Shown: piece after piece, positions 25,233-34,152 of the stretch
Numbering within the stretch: the stretch's first letter is position 1
Layout of the letters: each line of letters starts with the position of its first letter
Assembly (NCBI GenBank): GCA_023435225.1
Contig: JAEYRX010000020.1
Location: forward strand, 65,091-129,090
Direction of reading: 5' to 3'
Length of the DNA: 64,000 bases
Source of the DNA: Bacillota bacterium
GTDB taxonomy: Bacteria > Bacillota > UBA4882 > UBA8346
Notes under the pieces: generated by a model
Told to the model about the DNA's origin: nothing
The model's database searches: none
What the model saw: the letters and a program-made list of their open reading frames with translations, nothing else
Program-made: the position numbers and the translations under genes

Positions 25233-25249
25233 TTATAACTGTTTTACTG

Positions 25250-25951
25250 TTAAAATTGTAATAAAATTGAAATCAATTCCTTTTCAATTTCAAACAATTT
25301 GCCGTCAATCTCCCGTTCAGCCTGGGGAATATCTATAATAATTTCTTGACTTTTATGAATCGGTTTGTTGGGAAATATCACAATTTTATCTCCCAACTTC
25401 ACTGCTTCTTGAGGATCATGGGTTACCATAATCACTGTTCGAGGTTTTTTCAGCCATATAGCTAAGAAATCCGTTAACAATTGATATCTGGTCTTTAGAT
25501 CCAAAGATTTAAAAGGTTCATCCATCAATAGCAAAGAAGCATCATATGAAAAAGCCCTAGCCATCGCTGCCCGTTGTAACATTCCACCGCTTAATTGTGA
25601 AGGGTAAGAGTCGGCATAATCTAGCAATCCAGTGGCTTCTAAATTATCCTTAATTCGTTTTTCAACCTCCACTGCAGGCATCTTATCCCGTAATACCAAA
25701 TTGATATTTTGCCTGATAGTAAGCCATGGTAATAAACGAGGTTCCTGAAAAAGATAACCTATATCTTTTGTTACTATTACATTACCTTTATCAATTTCAA
25801 CCAGATCGGCTAAGATATTCAAAAAGGTAGATTTCCCACAGCCTGAAGGTCCAAGGATAACCGTAATTTTCCTATCGGGAATTTCCATGGTAAAGTCATC
25901 AAAGGTTTTTATATTTCCAAAACTTTTTGTAATATGATTAACCTTAATCAT
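25250..25951 (-). CDS. ABC importer ATP-binding protein, SsuB/TauB type
   Basis: The 233-residue ATPase has Walker A ILGPSGCGKSTFLNIL, signature QLSGGMLQRAAMARA, Walker B LLLMDEPFKSLDL and switch VTHDPQEAV. The compact length and the family fit the nitrate/sulfonate/taurine importers (COG1116). It is the last gene of a three-gene set with a permease and a binding protein. Substrate cannot be read from this gene. The ATG at 25951 has AAGGAA upstream. Confidence 0.9.
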   Translation of the reverse strand: MIKVNHITKSFGNIKTFDDFTMEIPDRKITVILGPSGCGKSTFLNILADLVEIDKGNVIVTKDIGYLFQEPRLLPWLTIRQNINLVLRDKMPAVEVEKRIKDNLEATGLLDYADSYPSQLSGGMLQRAAMARAFSYDASLLLMDEPFKSLDLKTRYQLLTDFLAIWLKKPRTVIMVTHDPQEAVKLGDKIVIFPNKPIHKSQEIIIDIPQAEREIDGKLFEIEKELISILLQF

Positions 25952-26000
25952 AAGTTATTCCTTTCAACAAAAAGCATCCTATATGTACAATCTCAATTAT

Positions 26001-26765
26001 TTATTTTGCATTTAACCAAGTACGAAACGGCTTTTTTAAAATATAATCCGACCCATAGTCAAAAATCAGGCCTAAGGTAACCACCACTAAGGTCCAGGCA
26101 AAAACTTTATCCGTCTGCAAGTATACTCGGGCAGTATCCATCTGGGCTCCAATCCCCCAAATTGGATAAGATAATACTTCAGCTGCTATTAATACTTTCC
26201 AAGTGATTCCCAGACCTGTACTAACTCCGGCCGCTAAAAACGGTATTAAGGAAGGCAGATAAAAATGAGTAATTCGCCGCCAATTAGTTACCCGATATAT
26301 TCTAATCATCTCCGCCAAATTATTATCAATATTTTTGATACCCTCAATTATATTTTGGATAACTACCGGAAAAGTCATAGATATTACCACGAAAACCGGT
26401 ACCGTCTCCCGCTTAAACCAAATTAAAGCTAAAATAATTACCGATATTACCGGTGTACTTCGCATTAATATTATTAAGGGCCGAAAAAAAGCATCAACAT
26501 AACTATTCCGCCCGCATAAGAAACCGATAAGCAAACCCGCTATTAAAGCAAGCCCAAACCCTGATAAACCTCGACTCAAAGTAGCCCAGAGATGGCGCCA
26601 AAATTCTCCGGTAACAATTAAGATACTTATTTGTGTTAGAGCTTCGCCTGGAGTTGGTAAAATTAGGGGTAGTTTAATAAGAATGGCCGATAGCTGCCAC
26701 CCTAATAGAATAAAAACAATCGCCAATCCGGCAACTAATTTAGGGATGATAAATGAACCCTTCAT
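26001..26765 (-). CDS. ABC importer permease, SsuC/TauC type
   Basis: The 254-residue protein has six predicted membrane helices and the EAA loop EMIRIYRVTNWRRITHFYLP typical of BPD_transp_1 permeases. It lies between the ATPase and the binding-protein gene. The ATG at 26765 has GGGAGG ten bases upstream, inside the end of the binding-protein gene (26740), so the two coding regions overlap by about 26 bases and are translationally coupled. A longer frame to 26798 has no RBS. Confidence 0.88.
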   Translation of the reverse strand: MKGSFIIPKLVAGLAIVFILLGWQLSAILIKLPLILPTPGEALTQISILIVTGEFWRHLWATLSRGLSGFGLALIAGLLIGFLCGRNSYVDAFFRPLIILMRSTPVISVIILALIWFKRETVPVFVVISMTFPVVIQNIIEGIKNIDNNLAEMIRIYRVTNWRRITHFYLPSLIPFLAAGVSTGLGITWKVLIAAEVLSYPIWGIGAQMDTARVYLQTDKVFAWTLVVVTLGLIFDYGSDYILKKPFRTWLNAK

Positions 26766-27696
26766 CCGGTATTTTTCCTCCCACCGATTCCGGAGCAAAC
26801 TCCACCAAACGAGATAAAAAGCCTTTTACTTCATTTTGGACTTTATAGGCATCATTATATTTTAAATTGCAGCGTTCCAAGCCGGATTTTACTGCTATGG
26901 CCGATATTTGAACATATTTTTCCGCCAAAGTTCCACCTGTTTCACCATTTGCTTGCAGCCATTTCATCGATTCGCTAAGGCCTTTTAAAAACTCTTTAAC
27001 TGCCTCCGGATACTCCTTAATAAATTGTCGCCGGACCACTACACAAGTTTGGGGGTAAAAAAGACCTTGTTTCTCAACCCGCTTCCATTCTTGTTGAAAA
27101 TCAAGCACTACATTAAGTTTGGGGTTTTTCTCCAACACTTGGGTTACCCAAGGTTCCGGAAGCGCAGTCACCGCAGCCTTTCCAGAAGCGGCTAACTGGG
27201 CGATCTCAACTGCGCTAGAAATATATTGAATTCTAACGTCCGTTTCCGGGTTTAAACCGTTCTTGCTGATTAAGTAACGTAACAAAATATCGGAGATAGC
27301 ACCTTTACTGGAAACATAAACTTCTTTTCCCTTTAAATCTTTCCATTGCTTTATACCGTTATCTTCACTGACTACATACATTACTCCCCACCCAATAATG
27401 GCGGAAAGCTGAATACCAATACCTCTATTATAAAGTATCGCTGCCATGTTAGTTGGTAATCCCGCAAAATCTGTTTCACCAGCAACTAATTTGGCAACAG
27501 CCAAATCCGGGCTCTTTAAAACCTCAAAACTACAAATAAAATTTTTTAATTTCGGAGTTTCCATCATCTTAACCATTGAAAGCCCGGTGGTTCCAGCTAA
27601 AGTCGCCACTCGGATATCAACCGGTTCGGCTGCTTTGATTTCCAAAAACGGTATTAATAACAATGTATTTAGTACCAAAACCATATATTTTTTCAT
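26740..27696 (-). CDS. ABC importer substrate-binding protein, NMT1/SsuA-like
   Basis: The product (318 residues) has a signal peptide ending near EIKAAE and the fold of the NMT1/SsuA family (COG0715), with DLKGKEVYVSSKGAISDILL in the first lobe hinge and PEPWVTQVLEKNP in the second. The mature N-terminus lacks a lipobox Cys, so it would need another way of retention in a monoderm. Candidate ligands include aliphatic sulfonates, nitrate or pyrimidine precursors; nothing in the sequence chooses between them. The ATG at 27696 has AAAGGTGA upstream. It is the first gene of the operon. Confidence 0.87.
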   Translation of the reverse strand: MKKYMVLVLNTLLLIPFLEIKAAEPVDIRVATLAGTTGLSMVKMMETPKLKNFICSFEVLKSPDLAVAKLVAGETDFAGLPTNMAAILYNRGIGIQLSAIIGWGVMYVVSEDNGIKQWKDLKGKEVYVSSKGAISDILLRYLISKNGLNPETDVRIQYISSAVEIAQLAASGKAAVTALPEPWVTQVLEKNPKLNVVLDFQQEWKRVEKQGLFYPQTCVVVRRQFIKEYPEAVKEFLKGLSESMKWLQANGETGGTLAEKYVQISAIAVKSGLERCNLKYNDAYKVQNEVKGFLSRLVEFAPESVGGKIPDEGFIYHP

Positions 27697-27797
27697 TACA
27701 AATCACCTTTCCGAAAAATGGTTATATTAATTTAAATAATATTATATACCATCTTTAGGTTGGATTATATATAAGAACTAAATTGAGCCAACTATAT

Positions 27798-27903
27798 TTA
27801 AGAAAGCGCTGATTAATCCGATTTTGTGCGAGCAAATATGCGGTATTAGGCATTTTACGAAGCACAAAATCGTCACTTATTCAATTAATCAGCGCTTCCT
27901 TAA
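27798..27903 (+). repeat. Nested palindromic repeat, copy 2 of 3
   Basis: The 20-base outer arms TTAAGAAAGCGCTGATTAAT (27798-27817) and ATTAATCAGCGCTTCCTTAA (27884-27903) pair with one mismatch. The inner arms CGATTTTGTGC and GCACAAAATCG are unchanged relative to copy 1. It lies in the gap between the importer operon promoter side and the GH1 terminator. Confidence 0.92.
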
Positions 27904-27997
27904 GTTTCCTATTAAACACTCCATATGCTTACCTCCTTCCAAAAGCTATCTCTATATTGAATATACCATATTTCTAAAATCTTTTATAATTTTGGAA

Positions 27998-28023
27998 TAA
28001 AAAAATCCCTCAATTATGAGGGG
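27998..28023 (-). terminator. Rho-independent terminator downstream of the GH1 gene
   Basis: On the minus strand CCCCTC, a six-base loop and GAGGG are followed by a run of T. It lies about 18 bases after the GH1 stop codon. Confidence 0.85.
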
Positions 28024-28040
28024 AAAACATTTAGGTAGTA

Positions 28041-29393
28041 TCATATTCCGTTATTTCTAATTACATCCTGATACCAGTATGCGCTTTTCTTCCAACTTCT
28101 GACTTGGGTATCATAGTCAACTCTAATCAAGCCAAACCGCTTGCTAAATCCATGAGCCCATTCAAAATTATCCATTAATGACCAGATAAAATAACCATCA
28201 AGCTTGACTCCGTCGCTGATTGCACGGTGGGCTGCTGTAAAATGCTGATTTAAGTATTCCAATCGCTCATCATCCTGAACTATTCCATTGACAATTTTGT
28301 CATCATCATAATAAGCAGCGCCATTTTCAGTAATATAAATATGGGGATTCCCATAATCCCGAGATACTCTGGTAAGTATTTGATACAACCCCTCAGGATA
28401 AACCTCCCATCCCATATCAGTATAATTTGAACCTTCTGCTGCAATATACCGGTAAGGTAATGGTGAACCATCTTTAGCGTATTCGACTATTGCTCTCATA
28501 TAATAATTTATTCCCAAGAAATCAATTTTAGCTCCGGACAGCAACTCCATATCTCCGGGCTTAATAACTGGAGCATTAAATTTTTCTTGATAAATCCGCA
28601 TTATTTCATTGGGATAACTACCTTTAAAAACCGGATCTAAAAACCAGCGATTTTTTTCACCATCAACCAAACGGGCAATATTTTGATCTTCCACCGATTG
28701 ACTAGCCGAATAAATTGGGGTTAAATTGAGAGTTATTCCGATTTTACTATCGTTTTGATTCAGTTCTCTAAATACTTGTACCACTTTAGCATGGGATAAA
28801 AGTAAATGGTGGGAAACTTGGACCGCGAGCGCATGGTCTTTCAGCCCCGGTGCATGCGCTCCATCAGCATGGGCATAAAATGAGGCAACAATTGGTTCAT
28901 TGTGAGTAATCCAAAGTTTAACCCGGTCTCCGAAAGTTTTAATTGCCAATTCGGAATAATCGGTAAAGTAATCTATAGTATTTCTATTACCCCATCCCCC
29001 ATAATCTTGTAGCTTTTGGGGAAGATCCCAATGATAAAGAGTCACTGCGGGATTAATCCCTTTTTCAAGCAATTCGTCTATTAGTGAATTATAAAAATCA
29101 ATACCTTTCTGATTAACTTGACCTTTACCCTCCGGCAAAATTCTGGACCAAGCAATGGAAAAACGGTATGCATTAAGACCAAGTTCCTTCATCATGGCAG
29201 TGTCTTCACGGTAACGGTGATAATGATCGCAAGCTATATCTCCGGTGTCGCCATTCTCAATCTTTCCCGGTGTATGACTGAACCGGTCCCAGATAGTTTT
29301 ACCACGTCCGTCTTCATTCACAGCGCCTTCAATTTGGTAAGAAGCCGTAGCTGTCCCCCATATAAAACCCTTTGGAAAATTTAACTCCGCCAT
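28041..29393 (-). CDS. bglA: GH1 beta-glucosidase
   Basis: The 450-residue protein is a full-length family 1 glycosidase that hydrolyses beta-glucosides such as cellobiose in the cytoplasm. It has the N-terminal signature FPKGFIWGTATASYQIEG, the acid/base in THNEP (Glu near 166), the nucleophile in YITENGAAY (Glu near 353) and the LYHWDLPQKLQ motif. There is no signal peptide, so it acts on imported disaccharides. The ATG at 29393 has GAAGGGG upstream. The gene is monocistronic with its own terminator; the adjacent glycan genes suggest control by the same sugars. Beta-galactosidase or beta-fucosidase side activity is common in the family. Confidence 0.93.
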   Translation of the reverse strand: MAELNFPKGFIWGTATASYQIEGAVNEDGRGKTIWDRFSHTPGKIENGDTGDIACDHYHRYREDTAMMKELGLNAYRFSIAWSRILPEGKGQVNQKGIDFYNSLIDELLEKGINPAVTLYHWDLPQKLQDYGGWGNRNTIDYFTDYSELAIKTFGDRVKLWITHNEPIVASFYAHADGAHAPGLKDHALAVQVSHHLLLSHAKVVQVFRELNQNDSKIGITLNLTPIYSASQSVEDQNIARLVDGEKNRWFLDPVFKGSYPNEIMRIYQEKFNAPVIKPGDMELLSGAKIDFLGINYYMRAIVEYAKDGSPLPYRYIAAEGSNYTDMGWEVYPEGLYQILTRVSRDYGNPHIYITENGAAYYDDDKIVNGIVQDDERLEYLNQHFTAAHRAISDGVKLDGYFIWSLMDNFEWAHGFSKRFGLIRVDYDTQVRSWKKSAYWYQDVIRNNGI

Positions 29394-29742
29394 TTAGTAG
29401 ATACCCCTTCCACACTATTTTTGTTGTTTATTTCAGAGTAAATGGAATATAGAATCCCGGAATTTGGAAATCAGAACAAAATCCTTCCGGATTCTAATTT
29501 CCGGCTTCTTAGTTCTGAACTGCTGAAGCTAAACCACACACAACTCACCATCTATTCCAGCTTAACCACTTTACCAGCCATTAAAAAAAGTCCTTATTAC
29601 CGTACTTACTTCTTCTTTATTTAAAGAAGGGCATATTATTTTGGCATTTCTTTTCAATATCATGTTTTTATGATTCTTATTGTAGTTCAATATTAGCCTA
29701 ATTTCTATTCAGAATCTTATTTATTCTTTCAAAATCTTGTGA
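29394..29742. other. Gap between GH1 and AraC genes with phrase repeats and a palindrome
   Basis: The 350-base gap holds reworded near-repeats of ATTCCGGAA/AGAATCC (29446-29515), and an 18-base AT palindrome CTTCTTTATTTAAAGAAG near 29610-29627. No gene is evident. The last part contains the promoter for the AraC gene (29727-29748). Confidence 0.5.
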
Positions 29743-29748
29743 TATGAT
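29743..29748 (+). promoter_or_regulatory. -10 box for the AraC gene, predicted leaderless transcript
   Basis: TATGAT (29743-29748) ends six bases before the ATG at 29755, so the transcript would start at or within the start codon. A poor -35 (TTATTC) lies 16 bases upstream. No ribosome binding site precedes the ATG. Confidence 0.55.
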
Positions 29749-29754
29749 CTGTTT

Positions 29755-30642
29755 ATGGAAAAGCTAAAATATTTATCTATTTCCAATGAAGATTTTTCTC
29801 CTAAAGTCCTTAAGAGCTCCCTTTTTACCCAGGGACTAAATTTCCCTCAAGGGTATAAATTAAATGAGCGTTTTATCTATGATTATGAAATAGAATATTT
29901 TTTGTACAGTTCCGGTTCGATGCTGATTAATAACCAAATGTACCCTATTCACCAAGGGGACATAGTCTTTAGGAAACCTGGCCAATCCACCCAAGGTATT
30001 ATGCCTTATAGTTGTTATTTAATCTGTTTTGATCTAACCGGAAAAACCAATAAGGACCCCAAAACTTATATCTTCGACGAAGTCCAGGAATATCAACCAT
30101 ATTATTTAAATTCAATTATTGAAACTATTCCGCCGGTTTTTCATGTTGATCCTAATCAAAAGTATCATTTTTTATTTGATTCGATACTTCAGGAATTCAT
30201 TAATCCGTCACCCGCTTCGGATCTCCTCTTAAAATCATATCTTTTGCAAATTATTTATCAGCTGTATCATGATATATCCAATCCACTGACTGACAATAAT
30301 GTTCCTATTTCTCCGCATTTCTTAACTCTAAAAAAAGCTATTGCCTATATTCAGGAGAATTTCAACCGAAAATTGAACCTCCATGAGTTAGCGGATTTAG
30401 TTGAATATAGCCCCAGTCATTTTCATAAGCTTTTTACAAATACTATGGGGATTACTCCCAATGATTTTTTAGTTAAAACTCGACTTAATAAAGCAAAAGA
30501 GATGTTGGTTAAAACAGCTTTATCTATTGCCGATATTGCAATTCAATGCGGCTTTGAAAATATCCCCTATTTTAGTTATACTTTTAAAAAGGAGTTAAAT
30601 ATATCACCCGGTGAATTTCGTAAAAAACATAGTTATAAGTAG
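29755..30642 (+). CDS. AraC-family transcriptional regulator
   Basis: The 295-residue protein has an N-terminal cupin-type sugar-binding domain (about 25-120, including HQGDIVFRKPGQ) and a C-terminal double helix-turn-helix (about 195-292) with NFNRKLNLHELADLVEYSPS and IADIAIQCGFENIPYFSYTF. It probably activates the adjacent esterase gene and perhaps the xylan genes on the other strand. The next gene starts 12 bases after its stop, so the two are an operon. The absence of a ribosome binding site is noted under the -10 box. Confidence 0.9.
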   Translation: MEKLKYLSISNEDFSPKVLKSSLFTQGLNFPQGYKLNERFIYDYEIEYFLYSSGSMLINNQMYPIHQGDIVFRKPGQSTQGIMPYSCYLICFDLTGKTNKDPKTYIFDEVQEYQPYYLNSIIETIPPVFHVDPNQKYHFLFDSILQEFINPSPASDLLLKSYLLQIIYQLYHDISNPLTDNNVPISPHFLTLKKAIAYIQENFNRKLNLHELADLVEYSPSHFHKLFTNTMGITPNDFLVKTRLNKAKEMLVKTALSIADIAIQCGFENIPYFSYTFKKELNISPGEFRKKHSYK

Positions 30643-30653
30643 GAGGAATTCAA

Positions 30654-31283
30654 ATGAAAACTATTCTTTGTTATGGCGATTCCAATACTTGGGGTTATGA
30701 TCCCGCTCAAAATAAGCGTTTAGGCTATAAACAACGTTGGCCCGGTGTTCTCCAAAATGAACTGGGAAAAGAATACTTAGTAATTGAAGAAGGTTTAAGT
30801 GGTAGAACGACAGTTTGGGATGATCCGATTGAAGGTTACAAAAATGGTAAGAAATACTTGATTCCTTGTCTGGAAACGCATAAACCAATTGATTTGGTTC
30901 TAATTATGCTGGGTACTAATGATCTAAAACACCGTTTCTCTCTTACGGCTTTTGATATTGCTCAAGGCGCCGGTGTATTAGTGGATATTGTTCAGCGGAG
31001 TAAAACCGGGCCTGAATATCAAGCGCCGCAAGTATTATTATTGGCGCCGCCACCGTTGGTAAAATTGACAGTTTTAGCTGAAATGTTTAAAGATTCCGAA
31101 GAAAAGTCGAAACTTTTAGGGAAACATTATAAAAAGGTTGCTGCTGATTTAGGATGTTATTTTATTGACACAGCGGAGACCATTACCTCTAGTCCAATTG
31201 ATGGGATACATCTTGAGCAATCGGAGCATTTAAAACTGGGAAAAAAGGTAGCTGATTCAATTAAAAATATTTTTAAAAAATAA
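30654..31283 (+). CDS. SGNH-hydrolase esterase, MsAcT-like
   Basis: The product (209 residues) shows the SGNH blocks in order: GDSNTWGY (Ser11), the Gly block EEGLSGRTT, GTNDLKH (Asn83) and DGIHLEQSEH (Asp, His near 182-185). The overall sequence is close in pattern to the aryl esterase/acyltransferase of Mycobacterium smegmatis (MsAcT), e.g. IEEGLSGRTTVWDDP and LDLVIIMLGTNDLK-like strings. Acyl removal from plant glycans or small-molecule ester hydrolysis is possible. There is no signal peptide. It follows the AraC gene in one transcript and has a terminator. Confidence 0.85.
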   Translation: MKTILCYGDSNTWGYDPAQNKRLGYKQRWPGVLQNELGKEYLVIEEGLSGRTTVWDDPIEGYKNGKKYLIPCLETHKPIDLVLIMLGTNDLKHRFSLTAFDIAQGAGVLVDIVQRSKTGPEYQAPQVLLLAPPPLVKLTVLAEMFKDSEEKSKLLGKHYKKVAADLGCYFIDTAETITSSPIDGIHLEQSEHLKLGKKVADSIKNIFKK

Positions 31284-31287
31284 AATA

Positions 31288-31313
31288 GGGGCAGATATTA
31301 CTGCCCCACTTTT
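31288..31313 (+). terminator. Rho-independent terminator after the SGNH esterase
   Basis: GGGGCAG (31288-31294), loop ATATTA, CTGCCCC (31301-31307), followed by ACTTTTC. It ends the AraC-esterase transcript. Confidence 0.85.
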
Positions 31314-31333
31314 CATAGTTTAATAATGTAATT

Positions 31334-34072
31334 TTATTTATCGCCTGAATTATCGTCAACAACTTCCCTAACTACCACATTATCCACATAGTATTCAACT
31401 TCCCGTTCCGGTCCCTCGGTATATAATTGTAGCGTTTTTAAGGTTCCGGTAACCGACAGATCATAAACTCCGTGAATATAAGTCCATTCAATATCAGAGA
31501 CCGCTTTTGATTCAATCCAAGTATAATTATCTCCCCGGTCATCCGTCCTTTTAATACTCACTCTTCCGGCGTCCCCGGCTTTATTTTTAAGTTTCATCCA
31601 GGCGGAAATTTCATATTTTTTACCAGGTTTCATTATGGAGAGTAAATCCTGCGCTGCACCTTGCCATGGTTGATCACGGTTAGTAATCAAAACACAATGG
31701 TTTCCGGTATGGGAAGTTTCATTGGTGACCGTAATTTTACTCGGACCGCCAAAATTAAACCACCCATTGATTGTTCCATCTTCAAATCCCGGATTAATCA
31801 ACATCGAAGGTTCACTGCCCCAGCATTGTTTATCTTTGACATAACCGGGAGTACTTTGCCAATCTGTAATACCCTTCTGATTTGGGTTAAACGAATAATC
31901 ATTTTCCTGGCTAAACATTTTTTTCTTACTGGAAATTACTGTTTGAAGCTCAACCTCTTTCCCCGGTTCCAATTCTCCGGCTGCTGTGGTAAACCCGACT
32001 TCCAAATAATAATTGGCTTTTGGAGCCAAAGTATCCATTTTAACCATAGTACCGGTTACCGCCGCACTTGGTATCGAACCCCCAGTACATTCAAATTGTT
32101 GAGGTGCTTCTGCATCAAGTGTATAGTAATAGCGTATTTTAGCTTCTTCGAGTTTAACCGGTACGGTTCCGGTATTTACAATTTTAAAATGCGGTGAAAT
32201 ATTATTTGTTTCATTTTCAAGGTTATCATTTATCATTTGTACTTTTATTTTACCGGTTGGAGGAATAACCGCACCCTTAAAGTTCAGCCAATCCAGTTTA
32301 CAAATGGTTCCAGACTCCCAAGGCGTGAAAACCAAGTAAAGATCATGTATACCTTTCACCCGATCGGTCTTAATCGTTATAGTCTCCCAAGCCGTTTCCT
32401 TCCAGGAGGTAGCTTTCTTTTTAGTTGCCGATATAATGTATTTTCCAATTGCATTGCCCATCCAACTATCCAACAACAATTCAAACTTACCACCACCATT
32501 TACTGCTATCCGTAGATCACAAGTAGCGGTTCCATTACTGAAATTAACATTACGATAGGTGGTATATGAACCTTTTTGAGTAAAAACAACAGCTGAACCG
32601 CCATTTGAAGATGGTTCCGTCTTTGTTGCGGATTGTTCATCAAAACTTTCCGACTCTAGTAATGCTAACGCCTCTCTAATACTTAACTGCGGCGGAAGTT
32701 CATTATCTAGCCCTACAAAAGTGGTTACACTCTTTGCTTTTAATTTAGCGCTGAATGTTTTACCGGAAGTTTTGATCTTATCCAATTTGACTAAATTCTC
32801 CGCCGCCGAAGTCCGATAAGGAATAATTTCTTTAACTCTTGGAAATTTGTTTAAATCAAAACAAACTGTTTGTTCGTCATTACCCTTATTAATAGCAACG
32901 ATAGCGAATTTTCCACTTTCTTTATCCTTATAAGCAGTAACAAAAACATTATTAACCGGCTTTAAATCAGTATTTATCCGGATATATCCCGGTTTGATAA
33001 AACGGCTGTAATTACCGATAGTATATAAGCGTTTAAAAGTACGGAATGTATTATGCGTAGTGTCTAAATGAATTAAGGTTTCCCCTTCCTTGTAGGAGAT
33101 CAGCCACCAAAAAATCCAGGCATTAGCACCGGTGACCGTAATATGGTCATGAAGTAGTTTAGCATATTTTAAGCCATCTTCAATACTGCCGTCATTAAAA
33201 CCAATATTGGAAACTTCGGTCTGCCAGATTGATTTATTTTGACTTTTTGCTACCGGAAAAGGTTTCACTGCAAAATCGTAAGCATGAGCCGCTACAATAT
33301 CCACTCTTTGACTGGCTTCAGGGTCATTTAAAGTCTCAAGTGCATAATCCTCATTAAAATTCATTGTTTCCGGCATAATTACTCTTACGGAGACCCCGTC
33401 CCGTTTTAATGTAGGTCTAAGATAGTTCTTAATGAAATCTTTAAATTGGGTTCCGGTCCAGCGACACGAAGAATAAGCGGTTGTATAATCGGGTTCATTT
33501 GCTGGTGAAATACCATAGATATCGATATTATGATATTCTTTGTATCCCCGGGCGTAATTTGAGAGATAATCAGCGAAAGCTTGATATTTATCCGGACGTA
33601 ATTCACCGCCGTTAATAACATTACGATTGGTTTTCATCCAAGCCGGCGGACTCCAAACCGTACTGACAAATCTGTCGCAACCACGTTTTTTAGCTTCATT
33701 CATCAGCCAAATCTGGTCCTCATCCCCGGTCCAGGACCATTTCCCTTCCTCCGGTTCAATACTGGGTGTCGGACCATCGATTGGTTTGCCCCAATTACCG
33801 CCATCCCCGATGATATTACGGACAACACTCAACCCGATCCCTTTATCTTGTGAAAAGAGCAAATCCAGGATTTGACTACGTTCCATTTCCGGATATTTCA
33901 TTAAATTAGCGGCCTGATGAAAAGCTCCCGATCCTCCGAATCCTTCCATAACCTGTTTTTCAATATTCCAATCAATATTACAAGTGATGGTAGCACCCAA
34001 AACATCAGCTATTATCAGACTTGACGATAGAGCTAAAAGAAGTATTATTTTTTTAACTAATTTTAAGCTCAT
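31334..34072 (-). CDS. Secreted modular GH30 xylanase with CBM6, CBM3 and CBM22-like modules
   Basis: The 912-residue protein begins with a signal peptide (about 1-26) and a GH30 domain with a beta side structure (about 30-455). Catalytic candidates are Glu193 in SPANEP and Glu286 in IWQTEVS. A CBM6-like module follows (about 473-605, NGGSAVVFTQKGSYTTYRNV, ending CKLDWLNFKG), then a CBM3-like module (about 610-760, KIKVQMINDNLENETNNISPHFK ...), then a CBM4/22-type module (about 765-905, NPGFEDGTINGWF...). Such an enzyme attacks glucuronoxylan while binding xylan and cellulose. The ATG at 34072 has AAGGAG upstream. It lies next to the sugar importer and may be in the same operon, 80 bases downstream. 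Confidence 0.9.
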   Translation of the reverse strand: MSLKLVKKIILLLALSSSLIIADVLGATITCNIDWNIEKQVMEGFGGSGAFHQAANLMKYPEMERSQILDLLFSQDKGIGLSVVRNIIGDGGNWGKPIDGPTPSIEPEEGKWSWTGDEDQIWLMNEAKKRGCDRFVSTVWSPPAWMKTNRNVINGGELRPDKYQAFADYLSNYARGYKEYHNIDIYGISPANEPDYTTAYSSCRWTGTQFKDFIKNYLRPTLKRDGVSVRVIMPETMNFNEDYALETLNDPEASQRVDIVAAHAYDFAVKPFPVAKSQNKSIWQTEVSNIGFNDGSIEDGLKYAKLLHDHITVTGANAWIFWWLISYKEGETLIHLDTTHNTFRTFKRLYTIGNYSRFIKPGYIRINTDLKPVNNVFVTAYKDKESGKFAIVAINKGNDEQTVCFDLNKFPRVKEIIPYRTSAAENLVKLDKIKTSGKTFSAKLKAKSVTTFVGLDNELPPQLSIREALALLESESFDEQSATKTEPSSNGGSAVVFTQKGSYTTYRNVNFSNGTATCDLRIAVNGGGKFELLLDSWMGNAIGKYIISATKKKATSWKETAWETITIKTDRVKGIHDLYLVFTPWESGTICKLDWLNFKGAVIPPTGKIKVQMINDNLENETNNISPHFKIVNTGTVPVKLEEAKIRYYYTLDAEAPQQFECTGGSIPSAAVTGTMVKMDTLAPKANYYLEVGFTTAAGELEPGKEVELQTVISSKKKMFSQENDYSFNPNQKGITDWQSTPGYVKDKQCWGSEPSMLINPGFEDGTINGWFNFGGPSKITVTNETSHTGNHCVLITNRDQPWQGAAQDLLSIMKPGKKYEISAWMKLKNKAGDAGRVSIKRTDDRGDNYTWIESKAVSDIEWTYIHGVYDLSVTGTLKTLQLYTEGPEREVEYYVDNVVVREVVDDNSGDK

Positions 34073-34152
34073 AAATACTCACTCCTTAGAAAATAAAAGC
34101 AAGGGTAATGTTATGTTACATCCCTTGCTGCTATAAAATAAATAGTTATCTT

